Source of the DNA: a virus
IMG/VR virus record: IMGVR_UViG_3300049793_000366
Location: 58,865 to 122,864 of that record
Length of the DNA stretch: 64,000 bases
Reading direction: 5' to 3' (one strand)
Within the stretch, counting starts at the first letter, position 1, and each line of letters starts with the position of its first letter. The notes under the pieces were generated by a model, which was not told where the DNA came from, did not search any database, and saw nothing but the letters and a program-made list of their open reading frames with translations. This document shows positions 26,929-36,846 of the stretch, in pieces. Both the position numbers and the translations under genes were made by a program.

Positions 26929-27840
26929 TGATAATCCTACGATTATTGGATCTGTGCCTGAGTTTTCTAAAAATGTTGTATGCTCAGTTACTAACCTCGA
27001 TACTTTGAATATCTTATCTACGAAAGGTTTCTTGTTTTCAAAAATCCACTGTATGAATGGCTTACCCATTAATCTAATCATTTCGTCTATCTTATCTGCT
27101 CCGAAATTTGTCATCAAGAAGTGATAAACTTGTTCAGGTGTATCATTTGAGAAAACCATATCATATAACTGCATTCTTAACTTTAAGTCTATGTTAGAAC
27201 CAGTTGATGATAACTCACCAGTTTCTTTAAAGTTTTGTAACTGAACAAGTATAGCGCGAAAATCAGGAAAGTATTTGTTTATCAGTTTAACTAAGTCATC
27301 CTTACTTATTGTTATATCTTCCGCTGGACAAATTACTTCCATGATGCGTTTATACATCTGTGTTTTAAGAAACTTCTCTTCTTCAAGACTTTGTGCATTG
27401 AAATCAATGATTAGAAATCGAGAATGTAGTGGGTCTATTATCTTACTCAGATTATTAGTGGTAGCAATGAACCTAACTGTTGTGTGCTTTTCGATGAAGC
27501 CCTTGAAAGCTTCTTGAAATTGCCGAGATGCACCCTCAAACTCGTCTAAAAATACAACCTTTGTATCATCAGCGGAATCAAACATTGACATAGTAGAACA
27601 GAATTCTTCTATCTTTGAACGTAACGTATCAATAGATGTCTCCATCGATGTATTGATTGATAGACAAGGCTTACCGTTTGATAATATCTTAGATAATGTT
27701 GTTTTACCAATACCAGAAGTTCCGTATAGTATAATGTTTTTACTTAGTCCATTTTCGATAGACTTTCGTATTCTTGGTAGAAGGATTATATCGTCCAATG
27801 TAGACGGACGCCATTTTTCCCAAAATAGTTTATTTTTCAT
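26896..27840 (-). CDS. sliding-clamp loader ATPase, gp44-like
   Basis: 314 residues. AAA+ core with LYGTSGIGKTTL (Walker A, about 38-49), VVFLDEFEGAS (Walker B, about 96-106), sensor IATTNN and the Arg-finger HSRF (LHSRFLIIDF). The start KLFWEKWRPSTLDDIILL is typical of T4 gp44/RFC small subunits. It opens the clamp and loads it for the replicative polymerase. The partner gp62 is not in the window. Confidence 0.9.
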   Translation of the reverse strand: MKNKLFWEKWRPSTLDDIILLPRIRKSIENGLSKNIILYGTSGIGKTTLSKILSNGKPCLSINTSMETSIDTLRSKIEEFCSTMSMFDSADDTKVVFLDEFEGASRQFQEAFKGFIEKHTTVRFIATTNNLSKIIDPLHSRFLIIDFNAQSLEEEKFLKTQMYKRIMEVICPAEDITISKDDLVKLINKYFPDFRAILVQLQNFKETGELSSTGSNIDLKLRMQLYDMVFSNDTPEQVYHFLMTNFGADKIDEMIRLMGKPFIQWIFENKKPFVDKIFKVSRLVTEHTTFLENSGTDPIIVGLSLFGEVKALNQ

Positions 27841-27917
27841 ATGTTATTGTATTTAAAAATGAAGCAATGGTTTTAGAATATATAATGGTATTATTTAAAA
27901 TAAACAAAGTTTATAAA

Positions 27918-29234
27918 ATGAAGTTACCAACTAACCCAGACCATCGATTTAATTATGATGATGTATTTTTCAGAGACTTAACAGCTTGTTTACTCGATAC
28001 TATTGATGGTCAATTAACATGGGTTAATAGATTTTCATCTGGTGACGTACAGGTTAGAGTTCCAATTTTTTATTCAATGACTGGTGATGAGAGTTTTCTA
28101 TTAGATTCATTCTCAGATGATATAGTATCAAATTCAAGATATGTTGAGGTAAATACTTCAATGATTCCTAGAGGGCATATGACATTAACATCATATTCTA
28201 TTAAAGGTGATGAATTTGCTAATCCAAATGTATGGTTGAAATGGGTTAGAGAAGATAATGATGAGATTCGTAAAATATTAACTAAAGTAAGAGCTGTTCC
28301 GTTATCCGTTAAGTTTGACTTACAGATTATGGTTAAAAGTGAAATAGACGCATTTAAATGTCAGGAAGCTATTATAAATATGTTCTGGTTATATAAGTAT
28401 ATGTTTTTTGAACATAACTTTATGAATATTGATGCAGTATTTGTTGTACCAGATGACTCCAACGTTGAAATACAAAGAGAACAGAATTTAGCAGCAGAGA
28501 ATGTTATTAAATTAACTACCTCATTTGAAGTACATACTTACTATCCAGCGGTTAGACCACAGAACTATGATTATAAGAAAGGTAGAATTGGTGGTGCTGG
28601 TCAAGATGGTATTGTGAGTGATGATGCTACGAATATGCCGGGATTATTTGGTGGTGATATGATGATTCCAAAAAGAGTTAAATGGAGAACACATACAAAT
28701 AGGGTTGCTGGTTATGGTGAAGTTGAAGCCGCATATTTAGAAAATACATTTGCAATCGATAAAAATAGTGAAGTAATAGCTATTATTGAAAATATTAATA
28801 ATAATACATTTGAAGTTGCGAGAACATATAAATTAAAAGATACTCTATCAATTACTGAATTGTTGAGACCAGCTAATCAATATGAGATAGATAACTTCGT
28901 TTTATCTTTTAATAGTAACTTTAGCCCACTAAACGTTACATATACGAGTGTTTCACCCACACTTAAGGGTCTAACGTTATCTGTGACACATTACCCTGCT
29001 GGTGCGACTATATCACAACCGATTGATTATTTAACTACATTGAGTTCTACTGTTTCATTTTGGAGCATATCATCATATAGTATTTTAGACTATTATAATC
29101 AATCACTCGGAATCACTGTTTCCAATGCTAATTTACGAATATCCAACGATGATTCAAGTTACACGGATTATATTGGAGGAAATAATATATACAATCAACA
29201 GTTTTTAATTCAGTATGGCATTAACAAGGTGTAA
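27918..29234 (+). CDS. tail sheath stabiliser, gp15-like
   Basis: 438 residues from ATG 27918 (MKLPTNPDHRFNYDD). The order LTACLLDTIDG, DVQVRVPIFYS, the PRGHMTLTSYS strand, then SVKFDLQIMVKSEIDAFK and VIKLTTSFEVHTYYP corresponds to the layout of T4 gp15, which caps and stabilises the tail and joins it to the head. The first 245 residues match; the extra C-terminal 190 are Ser/Thr/Asn-rich and unlike T4 gp15. Assigned by pattern. Confidence 0.68.
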   Translation: MKLPTNPDHRFNYDDVFFRDLTACLLDTIDGQLTWVNRFSSGDVQVRVPIFYSMTGDESFLLDSFSDDIVSNSRYVEVNTSMIPRGHMTLTSYSIKGDEFANPNVWLKWVREDNDEIRKILTKVRAVPLSVKFDLQIMVKSEIDAFKCQEAIINMFWLYKYMFFEHNFMNIDAVFVVPDDSNVEIQREQNLAAENVIKLTTSFEVHTYYPAVRPQNYDYKKGRIGGAGQDGIVSDDATNMPGLFGGDMMIPKRVKWRTHTNRVAGYGEVEAAYLENTFAIDKNSEVIAIIENINNNTFEVARTYKLKDTLSITELLRPANQYEIDNFVLSFNSNFSPLNVTYTSVSPTLKGLTLSVTHYPAGATISQPIDYLTTLSSTVSFWSISSYSILDYYNQSLGITVSNANLRISNDDSSYTDYIGGNNIYNQQFLIQYGINKV

Positions 29235-29262
29235 TAAAGGGGAAAAAACGAGTTTTAAAATA

Positions 29263-29270
29263 AATATATA
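29263..29270 (+). promoter_or_regulatory. late-type AATATATA box
   Basis: AATATATA 29 bases before the ATG at 29300, within a run of AT repeats. Confidence 0.45.
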
Positions 29271-29299
29271 TAGTAATATATAAAAAAAATATCTTAGAT

Positions 29300-30592
29300 A
29301 TGAACAAACCATTGGATTTAAAATTAGAGCTTTTCAACTTTAAGAAGAAACTTAACTTGGATCAAGAAGAGGTTTTTCAAATTGTAGAAGGACATATGAC
29401 TGCTCTTAATACTTTTTCTGAAAAGCAAGTAATAGAGTCGTTAAACGAAAGATTGAAGATTTACACTTACGACAAAGATGTTAAGTCTTTATTAGAGAAC
29501 ATGAATCTTTGCCTTGAAACATACAAACTTTTGTACGAACTTAAACACTTATATAAAGTAATTGAATCAAAAAACTTAGGTATGATTTATCGTCAGCCAC
29601 TTAAAGTTCTTTTTGACATCATTAATGTTGAAGCGGAAGAAGATAGAATGTCTAAGATTCTTAACGAATTAGCAGTATATGACTATGTTCCAGAGATTAA
29701 ATTGTTTGTTCATAATTTAACTAAGTCTCCTGAACAAAAGCAAAACTTATTATCAGGTGGTAGAGCTGAATCAGTATTTACTATCGTTGAACAAGTTGAA
29801 GACGGTCACCTTGCTTATGTAAGAGATTCTTGGTTCTTATTGAACGAAGAAACTATCGAAAAAACTTTACTTGAAACACACGTAAAGGATGAGACTAAAT
29901 TACGTACTCTAAGATTATTAGAAACAGCTATGAAATATGCTTCTATTGATGACAATAGAATTAACTTCAGAATTTCTGAAAACTTAGTAGTTGGTATGTC
30001 AGTTGACAAAAAAGGTACAATGTTCATCAATGAAGATGAATTAAATGAAGAGACTACTCTTGAGAGTTTATTTGCTTCACCAATTGTTCCGATTGTTAAT
30101 AAGAACTTCTACCCATTATTAATCGAAACTTCAAAGAATCTTGATAAGTTTGTTGAATTAGACGTTGTTAAACGTGTATCTAACTTAATCAATCCTTACT
30201 TAGAGGCTTTCACATTCAATTACAAAGAAAGCGTATTTATGTATCGTTGTGATGAAAGATATGGTAATTCATTCTACCGTTATGATTCAGCTCTTGAGCT
30301 TGTAACAGAAGTTAGAAACGAATTAAACTTCGACCTTACTTATTTCTTCGAAAACAAAATCGGTAAAGAAATTATCGTTAAGCGTCAATTAGAAGATAAA
30401 GAAAGAGAAATCACTCTTCAATTAGAAGACGTTGATTCAAACATCGATAAAGTAAAATTCACTCTATCTGATATGAATGATTCTGAAACTTTAACTAAAG
30501 CATTACATATGCTTGAAGAAAGAAAGAAGTCTTTAAACACTGAATTAGAATCAATTAAAGAACAACAATTAACAGAAGTTACTAGAAAATAA
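29300..30592 (+). CDS. hypothetical, probably abundant protein
   Basis: 430 residues, acidic and helical; residues 360-425 are strongly coiled-coil (LEDKEREITLQLEDVDSN and on). Its codon choice is richer in C-ending codons than neighbouring accessory genes and resembles the capsid gene, which suggests high expression. No family recognised. It is enclosed by its own late-type box and terminator. Confidence 0.6.
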   Translation: MNKPLDLKLELFNFKKKLNLDQEEVFQIVEGHMTALNTFSEKQVIESLNERLKIYTYDKDVKSLLENMNLCLETYKLLYELKHLYKVIESKNLGMIYRQPLKVLFDIINVEAEEDRMSKILNELAVYDYVPEIKLFVHNLTKSPEQKQNLLSGGRAESVFTIVEQVEDGHLAYVRDSWFLLNEETIEKTLLETHVKDETKLRTLRLLETAMKYASIDDNRINFRISENLVVGMSVDKKGTMFINEDELNEETTLESLFASPIVPIVNKNFYPLLIETSKNLDKFVELDVVKRVSNLINPYLEAFTFNYKESVFMYRCDERYGNSFYRYDSALELVTEVRNELNFDLTYFFENKIGKEIIVKRQLEDKEREITLQLEDVDSNIDKVKFTLSDMNDSETLTKALHMLEERKKSLNTELESIKEQQLTEVTRK

Positions 30593-30614
30593 TCAATTTC
30601 TTGAGATAAATTAA

Positions 30615-30639
30615 AAAAGAGAGCTAAAAACTCTCTTTT
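30615..30639 (+). terminator. intrinsic terminator
   Basis: AAAAGAGAG / CTCTCTTTT stem with a seven-base loop and seven or more T, 20 bases past the previous stop. Confidence 0.85.
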
Positions 30640-30732
30640 TTTGTGCCTTTTACAAACCTTTTCTAAACTTATCATGATGAGTATTGTATAATTTTAAACT
30701 ATCCAATTGGATCTAAAAACTAATGACTATGA

Positions 30733-31098
30733 ATGTATTTAAATAATCGAGATTTATTTGTTGAAATCGTTGTGTCTAAAGCACAGGGCAAATTAACACC
30801 AAAGGCAAAAGTAATGCTTGAACTTCTTGCAAAGAAGACTATTAAAAAAATGCGTTACTATAACAACGACGATAGAATGGATTGTTATCAATCAGGTCTT
30901 CTTGATATGTTTTCAAACTGGCATAACTTCAATGAAGAGAAATCAACAAATGCTTTCGCTTATTATACAGAAATCTTCAAAAGAGGATTAGCAAAGGGAT
31001 ATAATGAATTGTATAAGAAAAAAGGCGATGCCGAACATTTAATTAAACTAGTATCATTGGATAGCTCTAATGATGGACAAGGATTACACTCAATATAA
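30733..31098 (+). CDS. late-transcription sigma factor, gp55-like
   Basis: 121 residues. The segment MRYYNNDDRMDCYQSGLLDM followed by NWHNFNEEKSTNAFAYYTEI and KRGLAKGYNELYKK matches T4 gp55 region 2, where the polypeptide contacts core polymerase and melts the late promoter (T4: GLHNFDETKYKNPHAYITQ). gp55 recognises the T4 box TATAAATA; the related AATATATA boxes in this window are natural targets. It is shorter than T4 gp55 (185) and lacks its clamp-binding tail. Confidence 0.75.
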   Translation: MYLNNRDLFVEIVVSKAQGKLTPKAKVMLELLAKKTIKKMRYYNNDDRMDCYQSGLLDMFSNWHNFNEEKSTNAFAYYTEIFKRGLAKGYNELYKKKGDAEHLIKLVSLDSSNDGQGLHSI

Positions 31099-31099
31099 C

Positions 31100-31417
31100 A
31101 TGGAAAAGGAAAAAATTGTGGTTCTCCAACTTTGGGAAGAATCAGAAAAGGGATGGGGAGTTAGACCAGATGGTTGCTCACTACATACAGACGTAATAGA
31201 ATGCCAAAATCATATAAAGTCTATCTATAATAGTAGAAGTAAAGAAGTACCAAGCGAATACTCGCGTGTTTGTGGAAAACCTCTATACGTTCACGTAAGT
31301 GATACTTTATATAATTTAGTACAGAAGGATAAAACAGTAGTTTTACTTGAAAACTCGTTGACTAATTTAAAGGATCTAAGTGAAATTATCTACTTAGAAC
31401 CTATTTTAGCTGGCTAA
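31100..31417 (+). CDS. hypothetical protein
   Basis: 105 residues from ATG 31100 (MEKEKIVVLQ), directly after the gp55-like gene. Pattern LWEESEKGWGVRPDGCSLH; no domain recognised. Its end overlaps the convergent nuclease gene by 17 bases. Confidence 0.5.
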   Translation: MEKEKIVVLQLWEESEKGWGVRPDGCSLHTDVIECQNHIKSIYNSRSKEVPSEYSRVCGKPLYVHVSDTLYNLVQKDKTVVLLENSLTNLKDLSEIIYLEPILAG

Positions 31418-31943
31418 TTCTATTAATGAAGTCTTCGGTTATGATTATAAATTTCATACCCTTCTTCAAACTAAATTCTTCCATTGCCTTCCACTTGGAT
31501 GAGTTTTTCTGAGCCATTTTAAACTGATACTCAAGATTTTTTAATCTCTTTGAGTTTAGATTATTTGGTATGTGAAACTTACCCTCGTTGAACATTTCAA
31601 CATCTTTAACCTCTTTCATAGGTTTAACTTCGGCTATGACTTCTTTTATAGAACCATCAGCCGATTTTATTTTATAATAAAAATCAGGATAATATCTTCT
31701 GTGCTTTGTTCTAACCATCTGTGCATCTCTATCATATTCTTGTGATGCGTATGGTATTTCGAGCCCTTCGGCACCCCACATTACAATTTCCTCTTTCATA
31801 TCTAAGTAAATCATAATCTTCTTCTCCCAAGAACTACGATAGTATAGACCACCCTTCTCATTTAGCTTAAGCACCTTGTTTTTGTTTTGTGGAACATATA
31901 GTCCACTATTATAATTAGCATTATTTGGCTTAGCGTTTAACAT
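31401..31943 (-). CDS. head-completion nuclease, gp4-like (TnsA fold)
   Basis: 180 residues. YYRSSWEKKIMIYLD (about 34-48) with Trp-Glu, then VMWGAEGLEIPY, RRYYPDFYY (the catalytic Asp in PDF) and VIAEVKPMKE (E-x-K) form the order of TnsA-like nucleases seen in T4 gp4/gp50. In T4 the protein is needed to finish filled heads and join tails. Divergent from the next gene. Confidence 0.82.
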   Translation of the reverse strand: MLNAKPNNANYNSGLYVPQNKNKVLKLNEKGGLYYRSSWEKKIMIYLDMKEEIVMWGAEGLEIPYASQEYDRDAQMVRTKHRRYYPDFYYKIKSADGSIKEVIAEVKPMKEVKDVEMFNEGKFHIPNNLNSKRLKNLEYQFKMAQKNSSKWKAMEEFSLKKGMKFIIITEDFINRISQLK

Positions 31944-31961
31944 AGATTAAAACTGTTTTTT

Positions 31962-31969
31962 AATATATA
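31962..31969 (+). promoter_or_regulatory. late-type AATATATA box, 4 bases from ATG
   Basis: AATATATA with 4 bases to the start at 31974. Confidence 0.55.
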
Positions 31970-31973
31970 TTAT

Positions 31974-32669
31974 ATGGGAGTACTTCTACAAACACTTAAA
32001 GAGTCAGGAAAGAATTTACCGGCTACATATAAAGAGAATACAAATTACTTTGGATTAGCTTATAGTAAGGCTAACACTGATAATGGTGTAGTTAAGACTA
32101 TTGATAAAGGTAAAATGCAAAAGGGTAGATTTTATTTTTTACACTACGCAGATGATTCCACTTGGATGAAGTATTCACCTATAATGACTGTTGATTTCAA
32201 AAGGTTTAATAATATGATTGTTGTTCAAGCAATTAATCTAAACTTCATTCCGATGCAAATACGTGCCTTATTCTTTGATAAGTTCATAAAAAACTTCGAG
32301 AAAGATGACCAATTAAATTGGGTTAACTATCAGAGAGTATATACTGAGCTATTAAAGATAGGATATGAGTATGCACTTGTTGAATATAATCTTGCTATGG
32401 TTAAGACTGTACATAAGATTGATATATCTAATATTAATCGATTTCTATATTCTGGTCACCCTAAAGTTAAATATGACCCCAAGAAGCTATATGAAATTTG
32501 GTCTGTCAAGATAGAAACAAAGCGAGAAAGACATGAAGAGATAATGAAATTCATGCTCGATGACTTCTATAAAATAGATGAAGAGATGCGAAGCGAATAC
32601 ACTGAGTTAAAAGGGCATATAGACAGAATACAGAAGAATTTAACCAAATACGGGGGTAGGTCTTTTTAA
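31974..32669 (+). CDS. probable virion protein of unknown function
   Basis: 231 residues. KGRFYFLHYADDSTWMKYSP and VVQAINLNFIPMQIRALFF form a beta-rich N-terminal half; the second half is helical and basic. Similar YFL/YxDxxP...LNLHYIP patterns are found in T4-like tail or head genes of unclear role. Its position before the portal supports a structural role. Confidence 0.5.
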   Translation: MGVLLQTLKESGKNLPATYKENTNYFGLAYSKANTDNGVVKTIDKGKMQKGRFYFLHYADDSTWMKYSPIMTVDFKRFNNMIVVQAINLNFIPMQIRALFFDKFIKNFEKDDQLNWVNYQRVYTELLKIGYEYALVEYNLAMVKTVHKIDISNINRFLYSGHPKVKYDPKKLYEIWSVKIETKRERHEEIMKFMLDDFYKIDEEMRSEYTELKGHIDRIQKNLTKYGGRSF

Positions 32670-32697
32670 TTATAAGTAAAAGGAAAACTGGAAACTA

Positions 32698-32705
32698 AAT
32701 ATATA
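32698..32705 (+). promoter_or_regulatory. late-type AATATATA box before portal
   Basis: AATATATA 22 bases before the portal start at 32728. Confidence 0.5.
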
Positions 32706-32727
32706 CCTAAAAATTAGCAAAAATTTA

Positions 32728-34467
32728 ATGGCCAGTTATAACCCACAGAACAATCCGCAAAATCAAGTTGTGACAGGGGGTGCCGCACAGAATCGCGGTG
32801 TTTTCAGTAGAATACTAAGAGATTTATCGTCGTGGGGAATGAATTATGATGACATGATTATCAAAAATTCATATGCTATTTCCATTAATGAAGATCCATA
32901 TTCTCAAAAGGGATTTGGTATGTACGATTTCTTTTCACAAAAGGCTATTGCCTCTATTATGGCTAAGAAGTCTATTCCTTATTTAGATAGAGCTTACCCA
33001 GATAAAAGAAGAATATTAAGAGAATATTCAATCAAAGATGAAGTACGAGATTTTGTTACTACAATAGCTGATGAGGTTATTATTTATGGTGATGATGGTC
33101 AGAAGTTTTGTAAGCCGAGGTCATTACCAGATGAATACTCTCAAGAAATTAAGAATAAATATCAAGAAGTATTTGAGAAGATATATTCTAAATATGGATT
33201 TAATGATGGTATATCTGCTTGGTACTATATAAAGGGATTTCTTATTGATGGTTACTTAGCATTCGAAATCGTTTATGATGATAAATTCAAGAATATCATT
33301 CACTTTAACCAATTAGACCCAGCTACTCTAGTTCCGGGTTATGAACCAGCAACGGGTAAACATATTTGGATTCAATATCCAGAAGACCCACAGCTTAGAA
33401 AGATTCTATTAGACTCACAAGTTGTTTTCATATCATATTCAACACAAAAAGAATATTCTGAGACATCTTATGTTGAGGGATTAATTAGACCATATAATCA
33501 ATTAAAAATCATAGAGCAAACAAGAATTATGTTCAATATGTTGAACGCTATGATTTATCAGAAGTTTACAATTCCAATTACAGGTTTATCGCGTCAACGT
33601 GCAGAAGAGCAAATATCACAATTGATATCCGATTATTCAGAAGAGGTTGAATGGGATGACTCATTAGGAACTGTTATGATTAATGGTTCGAAGCATTTAC
33701 CATATAACAAACAATTGTGGTTCCCTGAGGGTGAAGGTGGGTCTCCTGCTTTTGAATTAGTATCACCAGAAGGACACAATCTAAATGAGTCTGATATGCT
33801 TACTTGGTTTTTTAATGCACTTAAGAGAGCAAGTAGAATTCCATTCTCACGATTTGATAAGGATAATGGTGGTGGTAATATATTCTCTGATGCATCTGAG
33901 ATGACAAGAGATGAGGTGAAATTTTCAAACTTCATTAATAGATTAAGAACCGCTTATAGAGAGATACTTGTTAAGCCAATGAAACTTCAAATGATTATTG
34001 AATTTCCTGAGCTTATAAAGGATGAAATATTTCAAAATGCTGTTGGTATCGAATTCAATTCAAATGATTTATTTGAAGAATGGAAGAAACTAAATAACCT
34101 ACAGAAGAGAGCAGAGATTGTATCAAGTATGTTAGGTTCAATTCAAACAGCAGATGGTCAACCATATTTTCATGTTGACTATTTAGTAGATACAGTTTTA
34201 AAGTTGACTGAGGATGAAAAACAAGCTAACGCACGTTACAAACTTAAAGGTGGAGCAAATGCTACCGCTGGAGAAGGTGGCGCACCAGGCGGTGTAGGCG
34301 GAGCTGAACCAGGTGGACCTGATTTAGGTGGTGGTGGTGGAGCTGAACCAGGTGGTGACATCGGTGGCGCACCAGAAGAAGGTGGTGATGTAGGTGGTCC
34401 TGAACCGGGTGGTCCTGAACCAGGAGGTGATACAGAAGGTGCTGGTGGTGACGAATTTGAATTCTAA
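32728..34467 (+). CDS. portal vertex protein, gp20-like
   Basis: 579 residues. Conserved portal pieces are visible: FITIADEVIIYGD, INEDPYSQKGFGM, FIRPYNQLKIIEQ-type stem helix (EGLIRPYNQLKIIEQ), SRIPFSRFDKDNGG and the long final helix region. T4 gp20 has 524 residues; the extra length is a Gly/Pro/Glu-rich tail (about 510-575) made of short GGxEPGG units, which is disordered. It forms the 12-fold DNA gate of the head. First of the conserved portal-protease-capsid run. Confidence 0.93.
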   Translation: MASYNPQNNPQNQVVTGGAAQNRGVFSRILRDLSSWGMNYDDMIIKNSYAISINEDPYSQKGFGMYDFFSQKAIASIMAKKSIPYLDRAYPDKRRILREYSIKDEVRDFVTTIADEVIIYGDDGQKFCKPRSLPDEYSQEIKNKYQEVFEKIYSKYGFNDGISAWYYIKGFLIDGYLAFEIVYDDKFKNIIHFNQLDPATLVPGYEPATGKHIWIQYPEDPQLRKILLDSQVVFISYSTQKEYSETSYVEGLIRPYNQLKIIEQTRIMFNMLNAMIYQKFTIPITGLSRQRAEEQISQLISDYSEEVEWDDSLGTVMINGSKHLPYNKQLWFPEGEGGSPAFELVSPEGHNLNESDMLTWFFNALKRASRIPFSRFDKDNGGGNIFSDASEMTRDEVKFSNFINRLRTAYREILVKPMKLQMIIEFPELIKDEIFQNAVGIEFNSNDLFEEWKKLNNLQKRAEIVSSMLGSIQTADGQPYFHVDYLVDTVLKLTEDEKQANARYKLKGGANATAGEGGAPGGVGGAEPGGPDLGGGGGAEPGGDIGGAPEEGGDVGGPEPGGPEPGGDTEGAGGDEFEF

Positions 34468-34495
34468 AAATAGAAAAAAGTGATATTTCCAAGTA

Positions 34496-34503
34496 AATAT
34501 ATA
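34496..34503 (+). promoter_or_regulatory. late-type AATATATA box before protease-scaffold
   Basis: AATATATA 25 bases before ATG 34529. Confidence 0.5.
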
Positions 34504-34528
34504 CTATACAGAAAAAATAAAAAAAAAT

Positions 34529-36802
34529 ATGAAACCAGTATTAATTGTAGAACACAACACTAGTTCACTTCGTCCTCTAAATGAGAACGCGACTGGGGAA
34601 AAAGATTGGATCTTAAGCGGAACGTTTACTGAATTCGGTGTAAAAAACCGTAATGAGCGTATCTATACTGCTGAAAAATTTCTTCCTTGTCTTAACGAAT
34701 TGAACGAGCGTATTACTACTATGGGTGTAGTTTACGGTGAGTTCGACCATCCAGATGTATTTGATACATCTCTATCTAGAGCGTCACACCTTATCAAGTC
34801 TACACGCTATGTAAACGAGTCTAACAAAGTAGAAGGTGAAATTAAATTACTTAACACTTATTGGGGTAAAGAAGCTAAAGCATTAGTTCAAGACGGATGC
34901 CCAATCTTTGTTTCTTCAAGAGCTGCTGGTATCACTGAATCTGACGGAACTGTAACACTTAAAAAGTTATTTACTTATGACATTGTTGCTGATCCTGGTT
35001 TTGCTTCTGCTAAGATGGAAGTAAGATCCTTAAATGAATCTTTTGGATTTAATTCTAACGCAAACTTCAGAATATATGAAATGTCTAACGACTCAAAAAT
35101 TAATGATTTATTCAATATGAACAAGAATGAATTTGTAACAAAGCAACAATTGACTGATTACTCTAAGTATTTAGTTAAGGAACTTGCTTCGACTAAAGAA
35201 CAAGTTACCAAAGCTATTAAGACTGGAAACGTTGAGCCAAAGAAATTGGATCAAATGATGGAGTATTATGAGAACTTAAATACTACAAGTACACAAATTG
35301 TTAAATACTTAGATTATTTATCAGAAAAAGTACAAATCGTAGTTAACGAAAACAATTCTTTAAAAGAAACTGCTTCTAAGCTTATGAAGCATAATGATTA
35401 TTTAGCTGAGAACTTAGAAAAAGCAATTGGTTATACTGAATACTTAGCTGAGAACTTAGATAAGAACATTGAATACTCTGAATATTTAGCGGAAAATTTA
35501 GATAAGAATATTTCTTATGCTGAATACCTTGCTGAGAATGTTGACAAAAACATTTCTTACTCAGAATATATTGCTGAGAACTTAGATAAAAACATTGCAT
35601 ACTCTGAATATTTAGCAGAAAACTTAGATAAGAATATTGCTTACTCTGAGTATATCGCTGAAAATTTATCAAAAAACATTGACTATTCTGAATATTTAGC
35701 AGAACACGTTGATAATACAATTGCGTATTCTGAATATTTAGCAGAACACGTTGAAGGAAACATCAAATACTCTGAATATTTAGCAGAGAATTTAGATGAT
35801 ACTATTGCATACTCGGATTATATCGCTGAGTCTTTAGATAAAACTATTACTTATGCTGGTATGATTACTGAAAAATTAAATGGTTCAAAATTAAATGAAT
35901 CAATTGAAGGTGGTAAAATTTTAACACTTGAAGATTATGGATTTGAAGCAGAAGAAGAAGTTCTTCCAATCGAAAACGGTCAAGAAGAAGGTGCTGAAGA
36001 AGAATTACTTCCACTTGAAGACGGAGAAGAGAATATCGATGACGTTGATGGTGAAGAACAACCACAAGAAGGTGATGAATCAATCATCGCTAAATTACAA
36101 GACTTAAACGCAGAAGAAGGTGACTTATTAAACGCATTAGCAGGTGAAGAATCTGTTGAAGGTGAAGAGTCTGCTGAAAATCTTCCATTGGAAGGTGAAG
36201 AAGCTCCTGCTGAGGGTGGTCAAGAAGAAGGTGCTGAAGGAGAAGAAGACTTCGACGGTGGTGCTGATGAAGACGAAACTCAATTTGAGTCCAACACGGA
36301 TCTATCAAAACAAATAGATACTCTAATCGCAGAAGCTAAGAAACGTAAAGCTTCAGAAACAAGCGATTTACATTTCTTGAAATTTTTAAACAAGAGTCAA
36401 GCTGACAGTTTCAACAGCTTAACAAATGAAGAACGCGAACTTGTTACTGTGTACCTAAACGAAAACACGTATTTCTCAAGCGCAGATGTTCTACGTTTAA
36501 TGAATGAAGCTCTATCGACTAAAAATGAGTCAATGGAAGAAAAGCTAATCAGATTGATGCCAGAAAACATTAAGCCAATTTGGGAGCAAATGAATGAATC
36601 TTCAAAGAAGAGCATTTTATCACAAGCAAGATTATATCCTGACTTGAACAGTGAGCAAAAAGTAGAACACTTTTGGTTAACGAGAAACCTTAAAAAGAAC
36701 GAGTCAACTAAGAAATTAGTATCTCACGAGGCTATCATTCAAGAAGATAAATTATCTGACAATGAGATGAATTCTATCTTAGAAAGATTTAAAAATCTAT
36801 AA
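34529..36802 (+). CDS. prohead protease fused to scaffolding core
   Basis: 757 residues combining roles that T4 divides between gp21 and gp22. Residues 20-175: gp21-type serine protease with His in GEFDHP (about 70-75) and Ser in VSSRAAG (about 127-133). Residues 175-290: helical. Residues 290-445: about eleven 14-residue units (YSEYLAENLDKNI), two heptads each. Residues 455-590: acidic low-complexity. Residues 590-757: helical C-terminus. Hydrophobic-N-E sites occur at about 19 (LNE-N), 171 (LNE-S) and at least four times after 630, suggesting self-cleavage that frees the protease and dissolves the core. Confidence 0.88.
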   Translation: MKPVLIVEHNTSSLRPLNENATGEKDWILSGTFTEFGVKNRNERIYTAEKFLPCLNELNERITTMGVVYGEFDHPDVFDTSLSRASHLIKSTRYVNESNKVEGEIKLLNTYWGKEAKALVQDGCPIFVSSRAAGITESDGTVTLKKLFTYDIVADPGFASAKMEVRSLNESFGFNSNANFRIYEMSNDSKINDLFNMNKNEFVTKQQLTDYSKYLVKELASTKEQVTKAIKTGNVEPKKLDQMMEYYENLNTTSTQIVKYLDYLSEKVQIVVNENNSLKETASKLMKHNDYLAENLEKAIGYTEYLAENLDKNIEYSEYLAENLDKNISYAEYLAENVDKNISYSEYIAENLDKNIAYSEYLAENLDKNIAYSEYIAENLSKNIDYSEYLAEHVDNTIAYSEYLAEHVEGNIKYSEYLAENLDDTIAYSDYIAESLDKTITYAGMITEKLNGSKLNESIEGGKILTLEDYGFEAEEEVLPIENGQEEGAEEELLPLEDGEENIDDVDGEEQPQEGDESIIAKLQDLNAEEGDLLNALAGEESVEGEESAENLPLEGEEAPAEGGQEEGAEGEEDFDGGADEDETQFESNTDLSKQIDTLIAEAKKRKASETSDLHFLKFLNKSQADSFNSLTNEERELVTVYLNENTYFSSADVLRLMNEALSTKNESMEEKLIRLMPENIKPIWEQMNESSKKSILSQARLYPDLNSEQKVEHFWLTRNLKKNESTKKLVSHEAIIQEDKLSDNEMNSILERFKNL
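35395..35870 (+). repeat. tandem 42-base coding repeats in the scaffold domain
   Basis: About eleven imperfect 42-base units encoding 14-residue YSEYLAENLDKNI repeats, with drift mainly at third codon positions. The in-frame unit equals two heptads, so copy number could change without breaking the coiled coil. Confidence 0.85.
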
Positions 36803-36846
36803 TCTAAACAAAATTTCAAAATAGAAAAAAACGACTTTTTTGAAGT

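Noticed and set aside
35395-35870. Regular direct repeats resembling a CRISPR or iteron array
   Set aside because: Unit is 42 bases, in frame and without spacers; it encodes the 14-residue coiled-coil repeat of the scaffold protein.
34262-36308. Several minus-strand His/Leu-rich ORFs
   Set aside because: They are antisense images of the Gly-rich portal tail and the acidic scaffold repeats, without start signals.
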